Part shown: positions 8,337 through 18,000 of the stretch, piece after piece
Position numbering within the stretch: the first letter of the stretch is position 1
How the letters are laid out: each line of letters starts with the position of its first letter
Source: Bacteroidota bacterium
GTDB lineage: Bacteria; Bacteroidota; Bacteroidia; B-17B0; Aurantibacillaceae
Length of the DNA stretch: 64,000 bases
Reading direction: 5' to 3'
Assembly: GCA_019638705.1 (NCBI GenBank)
Contig: JAHBTI010000009.1
Span: 1 to 64,000 of the forward strand
Position numbers and translations under genes: made by a program
Notes under the pieces: generated by a model
What the model saw: the letters and a program-made list of their open reading frames with translations, nothing else
Told to the model about the DNA's origin: nothing
Database searches by the model: none

Positions 8337-10305
8337 ACATTTTGCAACTTACATTTTACTTTGTTTTTGTTTCACGCTTTCTGCACAGGAAGGCTTGAGA
8401 CCTTTAAGTGCAAATATCAATTACCTGTACCCCGATTTAAAACCCTCTTACGAAATAAAACACAGCAACAATTCTGCGGCAAGAACAACAACAAATTCTA
8501 CTTCCTTACAATTACCTTTTATTGACGATTTTTATTATTCCACCACTCAAAAATATCCCGACCAAAGTTTGTGGGACGATTCGTTGGTGTATGTTAATTC
8601 GGGTTTTGGCGTTGCGCCGCCAAGCATTGGCGTGGCTACTTTTGACGGACTTAACAAACACGGTTTTCCTTACAACCCCGAGTTGATAAACATTGCACTT
8701 TCTAAACCTGCCGATACTTTAACTTCAAAACCAATTAATTTATTTACCGTAGGCACCGTTACTTTGCAGCCCCTTGTGGACAGCGTTGCGCTGAGTTTTT
8801 ATTATCAGGCACGCGGCTACGGCGATAACCCCGAACCAAACGACAGCCTGATTTTAGATTTTTACAAACCCAATCAAGATGCATGGCACAGGCGCGTTTG
8901 GTTTGCAAAAGGAAACGCAAATGCCAACGCTATGGACACGGCATTTAAACGCGCTTTTGTTTGGGTAACGGATACGGTTGATGAAACGCTTGACACCGCT
9001 TATTTTCAAAACGGATTTCGTTTCCGTTTTCGCAACACGGCAAGCACCGCAGGAAGTTTTGACCACTGGCACATTGATTACGTTTACTTAAACCGCAACA
9101 GAACCATTACAGATACGGTTTACAACGACCAAACCATTGAAACAATACCGCGCAGTTTTTTAAAACAGTATTCTGCCATGCCTAAACAGCAGTTTAAAAC
9201 TTCCGACACAATCGGCAGAACTATGGTGAAAATAAAAAACAACTTTACCGATTCGGTAAACATGAATTACAATTATCTGGTAATGAATAAAAACAATGCC
9301 TTGCTCCACAATGCTTATCCGTCGGGCAACTCGGGGCAAGTGCCGCCTTTTTACAAATACGGTTACAGCACAAACCCAAACTTATCGCAGCCCGTTACGT
9401 TTTCATTTGCCGCTTCGTTTACAGACACAACCGATTTTATTATTAAACATTTTATTTACCGCGAACTGGGTGGCGGAGGCGGTGGTTCATCGGTTGATTT
9501 TATTCCTCAAAACGATACGGTTATTCAATACCAAAAATTTCGCAATTACTATGCTTTTGACGACGGCAGCGCGGAAGCGGGGTATTATGTAAACGGTTTG
9601 GGTGGCATGATGGCGGTAAAAATTACGCTGAATAATGCGGACACTTTGCGTGCCGCAAGAATTTATTTTGACCCCGTTGGCTTTGTAAATACCGCCATGG
9701 CTTCTTACAATTTTTCGTTATGCGTGTGGAGTTCAAACGCCAATATGCCCGCCACCTTATTACACACAACGCCCGGCAATAAACCAATGTATTACAATTC
9801 GGGCTTTAAAGAGTTTCCCGAATACAAATTATCTCAACCTTTGTTTTTGCCGCCCGGCACTTACTATGTAGGCTTTAAACAAGCCGTTTCAACAGGCATT
9901 ACCGTTGGTTTTGACATGAACAACGATTTTCATACCTCCACCTATTACAACACAGGAACAGGCGGTTGGCAGCAATCGGATATTGCAGGTGCTTTAATGA
10001 TTAGACCTGTGTTGGGTGCGTTTGTTCCTTCGCCTGTGGGAATAAAAGATGTTGAATTTGAAAGTTTAAAGTTTAAAGTTTATCCAAATCCTGCGAGCGA
10101 TGAGTTGAAAGTTGAAAGTTTAACGTTTAAAGAGGGCTTGACAGTAAGTATATATGATATTTTAGGTAGAGAGGTCATTCAAAATTCAAAATTCAAAATT
10201 CAAAATTCTATTGATGTAAGTAGTTTAAATAACGGAATTTTTTTTCTTGTACTTAAAGAAAATAACAACATTGTTCATCAACAAAAAATTATCATCAATC
10301 GTTAA
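8317..10305 (+). CDS. Secreted T9SS cargo protein with C-terminal sorting domain
   Basis: About 663 residues. It begins with a signal peptide (FATYILLCFCFTLSAQ) and ends in a type A T9SS sorting domain (VYPNPASDELKV, YDILGREV, GIFFLVL) that directs export and anchoring. The middle is rich in beta-strand and aromatic residues, has a Gly-run (GGGGGG), and matches no enzyme I know. Several in-frame ATGs (8302, 8314, 8317, 8329) overlap the PASTA gene; 8317 or 8329 best places the signal peptide. An oddity: the sorting-domain coding region contains simple DNA repeats (TTTAAAG, AATTCAAA) that are otherwise intergenic in this window. It precedes the RluD-like gene by 3 bp. Confidence 0.8.
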   Translation: MKTNMIKHFATYILLCFCFTLSAQEGLRPLSANINYLYPDLKPSYEIKHSNNSAARTTTNSTSLQLPFIDDFYYSTTQKYPDQSLWDDSLVYVNSGFGVAPPSIGVATFDGLNKHGFPYNPELINIALSKPADTLTSKPINLFTVGTVTLQPLVDSVALSFYYQARGYGDNPEPNDSLILDFYKPNQDAWHRRVWFAKGNANANAMDTAFKRAFVWVTDTVDETLDTAYFQNGFRFRFRNTASTAGSFDHWHIDYVYLNRNRTITDTVYNDQTIETIPRSFLKQYSAMPKQQFKTSDTIGRTMVKIKNNFTDSVNMNYNYLVMNKNNALLHNAYPSGNSGQVPPFYKYGYSTNPNLSQPVTFSFAASFTDTTDFIIKHFIYRELGGGGGGSSVDFIPQNDTVIQYQKFRNYYAFDDGSAEAGYYVNGLGGMMAVKITLNNADTLRAARIYFDPVGFVNTAMASYNFSLCVWSSNANMPATLLHTTPGNKPMYYNSGFKEFPEYKLSQPLFLPPGTYYVGFKQAVSTGITVGFDMNNDFHTSTYYNTGTGGWQQSDIAGALMIRPVLGAFVPSPVGIKDVEFESLKFKVYPNPASDELKVESLTFKEGLTVSIYDILGREVIQNSKFKIQNSIDVSSLNNGIFFLVLKENNNIVHQQKIIINR

Positions 10306-10308
10306 AAG

Positions 10309-11385
10309 ATGAGAACGGATTTTGAAGAAGACGAACGCGATGAACAGGGCGAGGACGAAGAGCAATCGCTTTACGAACATCACAACATAAAAGTTACCAA
10401 AGGGCAAATCAGTCTTCGCATTGATAAATTTCTGATGATTACCCTGCCCAACACCACACGCACAAAAATTCAAACCGCCTGTGATAATGGCACGGTGCTG
10501 GTAAACAAAAAGCCTGTTAAATCCAATTACAAAATAAAGCCACTGGACGAAATATCCATTATGCTCACCGTGCCGCCGCGCAACATTGAAGTTATTCCCG
10601 AAAACATTCCCATTGACATTACTTACGAAGATGATTATATTGTGATTGTAAACAAAAAACCCGGTATGGTTGTTCACCCCGCTTATGGCAATTACACAGG
10701 CACCTTGGTAAATGCTTTGGCATATCATTTTGACAATCTTCCGAAAACAAAAACAAAATTGAATAACGATTTGTATTTGGAGCGTCCCGGTTTGGTTCAC
10801 CGCATTGATAAAAACACATCGGGCATCATCATCATTGCAAAAACAGAATTGGCGATGACACGCCTCGCAAAAGATTTTTATGACCGCACTATGGACAGAA
10901 AATACATGGCTATTTGTTGGGGCGATTTAAAAGACGATACAGGCACAATCATTGGCAATGTGGGGCGCAATTTAAAAAACCGTAAAATAATGGACGTGTT
11001 TCCCGAAGGCAGCGAACACGGCAAACACGCCGTTACACATTACAAAGTGCTGGAACGTTTTGGGTTTATTACACTTGTAGAATGTAAATTGGAAACAGGG
11101 CGCACACATCAAATCCGTGTGCATTTTAAAAGTATCGGTCACCCCTTGTTTAACGACAACGAATATGGCGGCGATGTTATTTTAAAAGGTATCAATTCTT
11201 CCAAATACAAACAGTTTGTGCAAAATTGTTTTGAGATGTTGCCGCGCCAAGCCCTTCACGCAAAAACACTCGGCATTACGCACCCAATCACAGGCGAAAA
11301 ATTATTTTTTGACAGCGAAATTCCGCAGGATATGCAAACGGTGTTGGAGAAGTGGAGGAAGTACATGAAGGATAAAGAAGTTTAA
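10309..11385 (+). CDS. rluD: RluA/RluD-family 23S rRNA pseudouridine synthase
   Basis: Isomerises uridines in 23S rRNA (by homology the helix 69 sites). An S4 RNA-binding domain covers residues ~28-90 and the catalytic domain follows, with the catalytic Asp in HRIDKNTSG (Asp167) and the downstream ETGRTHQIRVH motif. Length 358 is normal. The first ~25 residues are an acidic extension rich in Glu and Asp, seen in Bacteroidota versions. The start is 3 bp after the stop of the T9SS cargo gene, so the two are probably co-transcribed. Confidence 0.88.
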   Translation: MRTDFEEDERDEQGEDEEQSLYEHHNIKVTKGQISLRIDKFLMITLPNTTRTKIQTACDNGTVLVNKKPVKSNYKIKPLDEISIMLTVPPRNIEVIPENIPIDITYEDDYIVIVNKKPGMVVHPAYGNYTGTLVNALAYHFDNLPKTKTKLNNDLYLERPGLVHRIDKNTSGIIIIAKTELAMTRLAKDFYDRTMDRKYMAICWGDLKDDTGTIIGNVGRNLKNRKIMDVFPEGSEHGKHAVTHYKVLERFGFITLVECKLETGRTHQIRVHFKSIGHPLFNDNEYGGDVILKGINSSKYKQFVQNCFEMLPRQALHAKTLGITHPITGEKLFFDSEIPQDMQTVLEKWRKYMKDKEV

Positions 11386-11477
11386 AAAAGTAACATTTAG
11401 AATTTTCCCCTCTCATTTTATTTGGAACACTCATTCCTTATACTTAAATTTACGGCGTTTTTAAAACCAAAAGTTCT

Positions 11478-12062
11478 ATGCCTAAAGTAAAACAGTTTGA
11501 TAAAGAAAAAGTATTGGAAACGGCTTCAAGCATTTTTCAACAAAAAGGATTTAACGGCACTTCCATTGACGACATTATTAAAGCCACAGGCTTGAGCCGC
11601 AGCAGCCTTTACGATTCGTTCAGCGATAAGCACAATTTGTATTTGCAGTCGCTTGAATATTATAAAACGCACAAAGACGGTAAGTTTATGCAAAAGGCAA
11701 ACAATAAAAATTTGTCGCCCATGCAAAAAATTGAATGTGTGTTTAACGAAGTGGTAAATCATTTGGTAAAAAATCCTAATGATAACGGCTGTTTGCTGGT
11801 AAACGCCGCCGCCGAAATGAGCAAGCAATGCGACAAAACTTCGCAGGTGGTGTGTAATAACAAAGAGGAAGTTCAGAAATTATTCGGCACTTGGCTTACA
11901 GATGCACAAAAAGCAAATGAAGTAACGCTGAGCAAACCCATAAATTATTACGGACAATTTTTGTTTAACGCTTTGTGCGGATTAAAAGTATTGAGCCAGA
12001 GCGGTGCAAACAAAGCCGAATTAAGCAACGTGGTAAAAGTAACGTTAGCTGCTCTTGACTGA
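11478..12062 (+). CDS. TetR/AcrR family transcriptional regulator
   Basis: 194 residues. The N-terminal HTH (KEKVLETASSIFQQKGF, then TSIDDIIKATGLSRSSLYDSF) is the classical TetR DNA-binding domain. The C-terminal ligand domain (CLLVNAAAEMS) resembles the TetR_C group found in YdhM/NemR-like regulators. No adjacent transporter or enzyme gives away its target; the gene follows rluD by 92 bp and precedes tatD. Confidence 0.85.
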   Translation: MPKVKQFDKEKVLETASSIFQQKGFNGTSIDDIIKATGLSRSSLYDSFSDKHNLYLQSLEYYKTHKDGKFMQKANNKNLSPMQKIECVFNEVVNHLVKNPNDNGCLLVNAAAEMSKQCDKTSQVVCNNKEEVQKLFGTWLTDAQKANEVTLSKPINYYGQFLFNALCGLKVLSQSGANKAELSNVVKVTLAALD

Positions 12063-12107
12063 TACGCGGTTCAACTTCAAACTTATGACTTCAAACTTTT
12101 AACTTAA

Positions 12108-12872
12108 ATGTTCACAGACACGCACATTCACCTCTACTCCAAAGAATACAATGCCGACAGAAATTTGCTGATTGAAAAAGCAATGGCAAACGGCATTACA
12201 AAATTTTATTTGCCCAACATTGACAGCACAAGCATTGAAACCATGCTGGAAGTAGAAAAAAGTTTCCCCGAAAATTGTTTCCCCATGATTGGTATTCACC
12301 CGTGCAGCGTAAACGCAACGGTAGAGCAGGAATTGAGCATTACCAAAGCATGGCTTGCAAAACGAAAATTTTCTGCCATTGGCGAAATCGGTATTGATTT
12401 GTATTGGGACAAAACTTTTTTTGCCGAACAACAACACGCATTTAAAACTCAAATTCAATGGGCGTTGGATTACAGTTACCCGATTGTCATTCACAGCCGC
12501 AATGCTTTTGACGAAACTTACGAAGTGTTGGCATCTTTCCAAAAATTACCAAAAGCCATTTTTCATTGCTTTTCGGGCAATACCGAACAAGCACAAAAAA
12601 TTATTGACTTGGGAAATTTTAAACTCGGCATTGGTGGCGTGGTAACGTTTAAAAATTCGGGCTTGGATAAAGTGGTGCAAGACATTTCATTGGAACATTT
12701 AGTACTGGAAACCGATGCGCCTTACCTCGCCCCTGTTCCATTTCGCGGCAAGCGCAACGAACCCGTTTATATGTTGGAAGTTGCCAAAAAAATTGCCGAA
12801 CTTAAAAACATAAGCAGCGATGAAGTAGCCAATGTTACGAGCAAAAATGCCGCGTTTATTTTTGAAAATTAA
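12108..12872 (+). CDS. tatD: TatD family metal-dependent hydrolase (DNase)
   Basis: 254 residues of the TatD amidohydrolase fold. Metal ligands are visible in order: TDTHIHL near the N-terminus, the Glu in IGEIGIDLY, VIHSRNA, FHCFSGN and ETDAPYLAP. The family includes 3'-5' DNases acting in DNA repair and nucleic acid turnover. It lies 45 bp after the TetR gene and has no obvious operon partner. Confidence 0.9.
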   Translation: MFTDTHIHLYSKEYNADRNLLIEKAMANGITKFYLPNIDSTSIETMLEVEKSFPENCFPMIGIHPCSVNATVEQELSITKAWLAKRKFSAIGEIGIDLYWDKTFFAEQQHAFKTQIQWALDYSYPIVIHSRNAFDETYEVLASFQKLPKAIFHCFSGNTEQAQKIIDLGNFKLGIGGVVTFKNSGLDKVVQDISLEHLVLETDAPYLAPVPFRGKRNEPVYMLEVAKKIAELKNISSDEVANVTSKNAAFIFEN

Positions 12873-12954
12873 AACTTCTTGTCAGAATTTAGAAATTAGG
12901 ATTTAGAATTTCCTTTTTAATTCCTAATTTAGAGGCTTCTAAAAAAATTACCTT

Positions 12955-15222
12955 ATGGCATTTGATATTGATATGATTAAGAAGGTGTATGAGCAATTAC
13001 CTTCTAAAATTGAAGCGGCACGCAAAATTGTTGGTCGTCCGCTTACGCTCTCAGAAAAAATATTGTACTCGCACTTGCACGCCGAGCAAACACCTCAAAA
13101 CTTTGAACGCGGAAAATCTTATGTTGATTTTGCACCCGACCGTGTAGCCATGCAAGATGCCACCGCACAAATGGCGTTGCTGCAATTTATGCAGGCAGGT
13201 CGTGCAAAAGCAGCCGTTCCATCATCAGTTCACTGCGACCATTTAATTCAGGCAAAAGAAGGCGCAGCAAAAGATTTAAACCGTGCAAAACACGAAAGCG
13301 AAGAAGTGTTTAATTTCCTGTCATCGGTTTCTAACAAATACGGCATCGGCTTTTGGAAGCCCGGTGCGGGCATTATTCACCAAATTGTTTTGGAAAATTA
13401 TGCTTTCCCCGGCGGTATGATGATAGGCACTGACAGCCACACCGTAAACGCAGGCGGTTTGGGCATGGTAGCCATTGGCGTTGGCGGTGCTGATGCCTGT
13501 GATGTAATGGCTGGCTTGGCGTGGGAATTGAAGTTCCCGAAATTGATTGGTGTGAAATTAACAGGAAAATTGAATGGTTGGACAGCGCCAAAAGATGTGA
13601 TTTTAAAAGTGGCAGGTATCCTCACCGTAAAAGGCGGAACAGGCGCAATTGTAGAATATTTTGGCGAAGGCGCAACTTCTATGAGTTGCACAGGCAAAGG
13701 CACAATTTGTAACATGGGTGCTGAAATCGGTGCAACCACTTCTACTTTTGGTTACGATGCTTCAATGGAACGTTATTTGAAAGCCACAGGCAGAGCCGAT
13801 GTGGCGGAATTGGCAAACAAAGTGAAAGAACATTTAACAGCCGATGCAGAAGTTTACGCCAATCCCGAAAAATATTTTGACCAAATTATTGAAATCAATT
13901 TGTCGGAATTAGAACCTCATGTAAACGGACCTTTCACACCCGATTTGGCAACACCAATTTCTAAATTGAAAGAAGAAGCAACTAAAAACGGCTGGCCCAT
14001 GAAAGTGGAAGTTGGTTTGATTGGAAGTTGTACCAACTCATCTTACGAAGATATTTCGCGTGCGGTGAGCTTGGCAAAACAAGTTTCAGAAAAAGGCTTG
14101 AAAGCAAAAGCAGAATTTTGTATCAACCCCGGTTCGGAACAAATTCGCTACACCATTCAGCGCGACGGATTTTTAGATGTGTTTGATAAAGTGGGTGCAA
14201 AAGTATTTACCAATGCCTGCGGACCTTGCATTGGTATGTGGGACAGAATGGGCGCGGAAAAACAAGAAAAAAACACCATCGTTCATTCCTTTAACCGCAA
14301 CTTTGCAAAACGTGCAGACGGAAATCCGAATACTTATGCGTTTGTTGCTTCGCCTGAATTAGTAACGGCTTTGGCGATTGCAGGCGATTTAGGTTTTAAT
14401 CCGATTACAGATACTTTAACCAACGAAAAAGGCGAGCAAGTAAAATTAGACCCGCCGACAGGTGATGAGTTGCCGACAAAAGGTTTTGCCGTTGAAGATG
14501 CAGGCTACCAAGCTCCTGCGGCTGACGGAAGCCATGTGAAAGTAGAAGTTTCGCCAACAAGCGACCGTTTACAGTTGCTTGACCCTTTTGCTGCATGGGA
14601 AGGCGTTGATTTAAAAGGTTTGAAACTCTTGATTAAAGCAAAAGGAAAATGTACCACCGACCATATTTCTATGGCGGGACCATGGTTAAAATATCGCGGG
14701 CATTTGGATAACATTTCAAACAACTTGCTGATTGGCGCAACCAATTTCTTTAACGAAAAAACCGACAGCGTAAAAAATCAACTCACGGGCGCGTATGAAA
14801 ATGTACCGAAAGTTCAGCGTCAGTACAAAGCAAAAAACATCGGCTCTATTGTGGTTGGCGATGAAAATTACGGCGAAGGTTCATCACGCGAACACGCAGC
14901 TATGGAGCCTCGTCATTTGGGTGTTCGTGCTGTGTTGGTGCGTTCGTTTGCGCGTATTCACGAAACCAATTTGAAAAAACAAGGTATGCTGGCATTAACG
15001 TTTGCAGACAAAGCCGATTACGATAAAATTCAGGAAGACGATACGATTGACATCATCGGCTTAAAAGAATTTGCACCAAACCAACCATTAACCTTGGTAT
15101 TGCATCACGCAAACGGCAGCACAGACGAGATTAAAGCCAACCACACCTACAACGAACAGCAAATAGAATGGTTTAAAGCAGGTGGCGCGTTGAATATTAT
15201 TCGCGCAGCAGTAAAAGGATAA
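12955..15222 (+). CDS. acn: Aconitate hydratase
   Basis: TCA-cycle isomerisation of citrate to isocitrate. 755 residues, the length of the mitochondrial-type aconitases that Bacteroidota use. The [4Fe-4S] ligands are visible in [10 protein letters not shown] and [10 protein letters not shown]. The C-terminal swivel domain has the [17 protein letters not shown] motif. Followed after 44 bp by sodB. Superoxide damages aconitase clusters, so the adjacency is suggestive, but a shared transcript is only inferred. Confidence 0.95.
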   Translation: MAFDIDMIKKVYEQLPSKIEAARKIVGRPLTLSEKILYSHLHAEQTPQNFERGKSYVDFAPDRVAMQDATAQMALLQFMQAGRAKAAVPSSVHCDHLIQAKEGAAKDLNRAKHESEEVFNFLSSVSNKYGIGFWKPGAGIIHQIVLENYAFPGGMMIGTDSHTVNAGGLGMVAIGVGGADACDVMAGLAWELKFPKLIGVKLTGKLNGWTAPKDVILKVAGILTVKGGTGAIVEYFGEGATSMSCTGKGTICNMGAEIGATTSTFGYDASMERYLKATGRADVAELANKVKEHLTADAEVYANPEKYFDQIIEINLSELEPHVNGPFTPDLATPISKLKEEATKNGWPMKVEVGLIGSCTNSSYEDISRAVSLAKQVSEKGLKAKAEFCINPGSEQIRYTIQRDGFLDVFDKVGAKVFTNACGPCIGMWDRMGAEKQEKNTIVHSFNRNFAKRADGNPNTYAFVASPELVTALAIAGDLGFNPITDTLTNEKGEQVKLDPPTGDELPTKGFAVEDAGYQAPAADGSHVKVEVSPTSDRLQLLDPFAAWEGVDLKGLKLLIKAKGKCTTDHISMAGPWLKYRGHLDNISNNLLIGATNFFNEKTDSVKNQLTGAYENVPKVQRQYKAKNIGSIVVGDENYGEGSSREHAAMEPRHLGVRAVLVRSFARIHETNLKKQGMLALTFADKADYDKIQEDDTIDIIGLKEFAPNQPLTLVLHHANGSTDEIKANHTYNEQQIEWFKAGGALNIIRAAVKG

Positions 15223-15266
15223 CAGTAAAATAAAAACATCTTTAACAATTAAAAAAAATAACAATT

Positions 15267-15884
15267 ATGGCATTTGAATTACCGAAATTAAATTATGCGT
15301 TTAACGCATTAGAACCGCACATTGATGCGAAAACTATGGAAATACACCATGGCAAACATCATCAGGCTTATGTAACAAATCTGAACAACGCCATTAAAGG
15401 CTCAGATGCAGAAAACATGAGCATTGAAGATATTTGCAAAAACATTTCAAAATACCCTGCGGCGGTGCGCAACAATGGTGGCGGACATTACAACCACACC
15501 TTGTTTTGGGAAATTATGTCGCCGAATGCAGGCGGTGTTCCCTCAAACGAAGTGGGGAAAGCCATTGAAACTGAATTAGGCGGCTTTGAAAAATTTAAAA
15601 CCGACTTCGCGGCGGCAGGTGCAACACGCTTTGGCAGCGGTTGGGCTTGGTTGTGTGTAAAAGCAGACGGAAAACTCTGTGTGTGTTCTACACCTAATCA
15701 GGATAATCCTTTAATGGACATTGCCGAGGCAGGTTGCAAAGGCACACCCATTTTAGGCATGGATGTTTGGGAACACGCCTATTATTTGAATTACCAAAAC
15801 CGTCGTCCCGATTACATGAACGCATTTTTCAATGTAATTAACTGGAACAAAGTGAACGAACTTTACTTACAAGCAAAAAAATAA
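15267..15884 (+). CDS. sodB: Fe/Mn superoxide dismutase
   Basis: Cytoplasmic superoxide dismutase, 205 residues. Metal ligands fall in [12 protein letters not shown] (His27), HYNHTLFWE and the [15 protein letters not shown] signature near the C-terminus. No signal peptide. Fe versus Mn use cannot be decided by eye. An intrinsic terminator follows at 15909. Confidence 0.93.
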   Translation: MAFELPKLNYAFNALEPHIDAKTMEIHHGKHHQAYVTNLNNAIKGSDAENMSIEDICKNISKYPAAVRNNGGGHYNHTLFWEIMSPNAGGVPSNEVGKAIETELGGFEKFKTDFAAAGATRFGSGWAWLCVKADGKLCVCSTPNQDNPLMDIAEAGCKGTPILGMDVWEHAYYLNYQNRRPDYMNAFFNVINWNKVNELYLQAKK

Positions 15885-15908
15885 TTTTTTGTTTTTCCGA
15901 ATGAATAA

Positions 15909-15948
15909 AAAAAACTCCCGTGCAGCTTACCTCGCGGGAGTTTTTTTT
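15909..15948 (+). terminator. Intrinsic terminator after sodB
   Basis: The stem ACTCCCG / CGGGAGT is followed by a run of eight T residues and preceded by an A-run, so it may act in both directions. Confidence 0.85.
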
Positions 15949-16037
15949 GTTAGAAGCCTTTTTGGAGTTTTGTATAAATGAATGTTAGAGTTTTTAACTT
16001 TTAGTGGAAGAGAATGTTTCCGCTTTGAACAAAATTG

Positions 16038-16045
16038 TATATTTG
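16038..16045 (+). promoter_or_regulatory. Probable -7 box of the small toxin-antitoxin operon
   Basis: TATATTTG matches the Bacteroidota -7 consensus, 26 bp ahead of the ATG at 16071. A clear -33 TTTG at the right distance is missing. Confidence 0.4.
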
Positions 16046-16070
16046 TATAAACCTTTTTCAGTTTAAAACA

Positions 16071-16310
16071 ATGAGAGCAACAGGAATTAAAACCGAATTG
16101 AATACCAACGGTACGGTGAAAAATTACATCTTCAATGCCAAACAATACGGCGAGAAATTAAAACCTATATTGGAAGAAGCGGGTTTTATAGATGAAGAAA
16201 AGGAAAACGAAAAATTTTTGGCAGGAAAAAAATTCTATTCCGTTAACGAAGCTATTGAAGAAACTATTAAGCGCGCAAAAGAAAAATGCAGAAAAGAGGG
16301 GTTGTTGTAG
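16071..16310 (+). CDS. Putative antitoxin of a ParE/RelE-type toxin-antitoxin pair
   Basis: 79 residues, highly charged, beginning MRATGIKTELN and ending in a Lys/Arg-rich helix. I recognise no named family. It is taken as the antitoxin because it directly precedes, and by 25 bp overlaps, a RelE/ParE-like toxin gene, the usual antitoxin-first order. The ATG at 16071 is preferred over an upstream one because it follows the promoter-like TATATTTG. Confidence 0.55.
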   Translation: MRATGIKTELNTNGTVKNYIFNAKQYGEKLKPILEEAGFIDEEKENEKFLAGKKFYSVNEAIEETIKRAKEKCRKEGLL

Positions 16311-16579
16311 AGGATGCCGTTTTAGAATATTTATCTGATTTGGTGCGTGTTTTATATCGCAAACATTATTTCAGTTTTTGGAAAAATGCCGAAGCCTTTG
16401 TAAGAAAACTTTACAAAGCAGTTACCGAAAAAATTCACACTTTAAAACACAATCCTGCTCCAGCCGAAAATCAAGTTTATGGCGATTTTTATATTGTCGT
16501 AAAAATGCACAAAGGTTTTGCTTATCACGCTTACTTTAAAATAATAAACAACACATATCACAAAAATATCAAGCAATAA
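16286..16579 (+). CDS. RelE/ParE-like toxin
   Basis: 97 residues with the size and layout of the RelE/ParE superfamily: an N-terminal helical part (EYLSDLVRVLYRKHYFSF, FVRKLYKAVTEKI) and a C-terminal beta-sheet (YGDFYIVVKMHKGFAYHAYFKI). The start overlaps the putative antitoxin gene, consistent with translational coupling. The target (gyrase or ribosome-bound mRNA) cannot be told from sequence. Confidence 0.6.
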   Translation: MQKRGVVVEDAVLEYLSDLVRVLYRKHYFSFWKNAEAFVRKLYKAVTEKIHTLKHNPAPAENQVYGDFYIVVKMHKGFAYHAYFKIINNTYHKNIKQ

Positions 16580-16625
16580 ACTGCCTGACGCTGAATTTTT
16601 AAATGACTTTCTTTCCGAATAAACA

Positions 16626-17996
16626 ATGAAAAAAATTTGCAACAACATTTTAGAAACCATTGGCAACACGCCTTTGGTGCGCATTAACAAAATCACCAAA
16701 GATTTTCCCTGTGAAGTGTATGCGAAAGTAGAAACCTTTAACCCCGGCAATTCCATTAAAGACCGCATGGCAATTAAAATGATTGAAGATGCCGAAAAAG
16801 ACGGACGGTTGAAACCCGGCGGAACAATTATTGAAGGCACAAGCGGTAATACAGGCATGGGTTTGGCTATTGGCGCGGTAATTAAAGGTTACAAATGTAT
16901 TTTTACCACCACCGATAAACAAAGCAAAGAAAAAGTGGACGCACTTCGCGCCTTCGGCGCGGAAGTCATCGTATGCCCAACCGATGTAGAACCCGAAGAC
17001 CCGCGCTCGTATTATTCCGTGTCGTCGCGCTTGGTAGAAGAAATTCCCAATGCGTGGAAACCCAACCAATATGATAATCCGAGCAATTCCTTGGCGCATT
17101 ACGAGCAAACAGGTCCTGAAATTTGGGAACAAACCGAAGGAAAAATTACGCACTTGGTTGTGGGCGTTGGCACAGGCGGTACAATTTGTGGCACAGGAAA
17201 ATTTTTGAAAGAAAAAAATCCCAACATCAAAATTTTGGGCATTGACACATACGGTTCTGTGTTTAAAAAATATAAAGAAACAGGCATTTTTGACAAGAAC
17301 GAAATTTACTCTTACATCACCGAGGGCATTGGCGAAGATTTTTTGCCTGCCAATGTGGACTTCAACATCATTGACCATTTTGAAAAAGTAACCGACAAAG
17401 ATGCTGCCGTTATGACACGCCGCATTCCCAAAGAAGAAGGTATTTTTGCAGGAAACAGTGCCGGTTCTGCTATGGCAGGTTTAGTACAAATGAAAAATAT
17501 GTTTAAGAAAGGCGATGTGGTAGTTGTGATTTTTCACGACCATGGCACACGTTATCTCGGAAAAATGTTTAACGATGATTGGATGCGCGACCGTCATTTC
17601 TTGGAAATCACCAAACCAAAAGCAATTGATTTGGTTGCCAATCACAAAAATCAAAAACTATTGACGATTGATGTGAACGAGCCTGTACAAAAGGCTTTGG
17701 AAATTTTGAACAAATTTTTCATTTCACAAATTCCTGTTACAGATAAAGGAAATTTTGTAGGCTCACTAAATGACAGTTATTTATTTAATCGTTTAATAGA
17801 AAACAGCGACATTAAAAATCAACCCGTAAAAAACGTAATGCAACCTGCATTCCCAATTGTGGGCGAAAAAGCACCGATTGAAGAAGTAAGCAAACTCATT
17901 ACCAAAGACAACAACGCCGTATTAATGCGCGATTTGGGCGGTAATATGCACATCATTACCAAACACGATATTATTGAGGCGGTAGCAAAATGTTAG
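16626..17996 (+). CDS. Cystathionine beta-synthase-like PLP enzyme with CBS domains
   Basis: 456 residues. The N-terminal fold-type II PLP domain has the lysine in GNSIKDRM (Lys45), the substrate loop EGTSGNTG and the phosphate-binding glycine loop GVGTGGTICG. The C-terminal ~110 residues are a CBS-domain pair (LTIDVNEPVQKALEILNK, VMQPAFPIVG). This architecture is that of cystathionine beta-synthase; plain cysteine synthases lack CBS domains. It works in transsulfuration or cysteine synthesis. The next gene starts 4 bp downstream. Confidence 0.88.
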   Translation: MKKICNNILETIGNTPLVRINKITKDFPCEVYAKVETFNPGNSIKDRMAIKMIEDAEKDGRLKPGGTIIEGTSGNTGMGLAIGAVIKGYKCIFTTTDKQSKEKVDALRAFGAEVIVCPTDVEPEDPRSYYSVSSRLVEEIPNAWKPNQYDNPSNSLAHYEQTGPEIWEQTEGKITHLVVGVGTGGTICGTGKFLKEKNPNIKILGIDTYGSVFKKYKETGIFDKNEIYSYITEGIGEDFLPANVDFNIIDHFEKVTDKDAAVMTRRIPKEEGIFAGNSAGSAMAGLVQMKNMFKKGDVVVVIFHDHGTRYLGKMFNDDWMRDRHFLEITKPKAIDLVANHKNQKLLTIDVNEPVQKALEILNKFFISQIPVTDKGNFVGSLNDSYLFNRLIENSDIKNQPVKNVMQPAFPIVGEKAPIEEVSKLITKDNNAVLMRDLGGNMHIITKHDIIEAVAKC

Positions 17997-18000
17997 AAGC

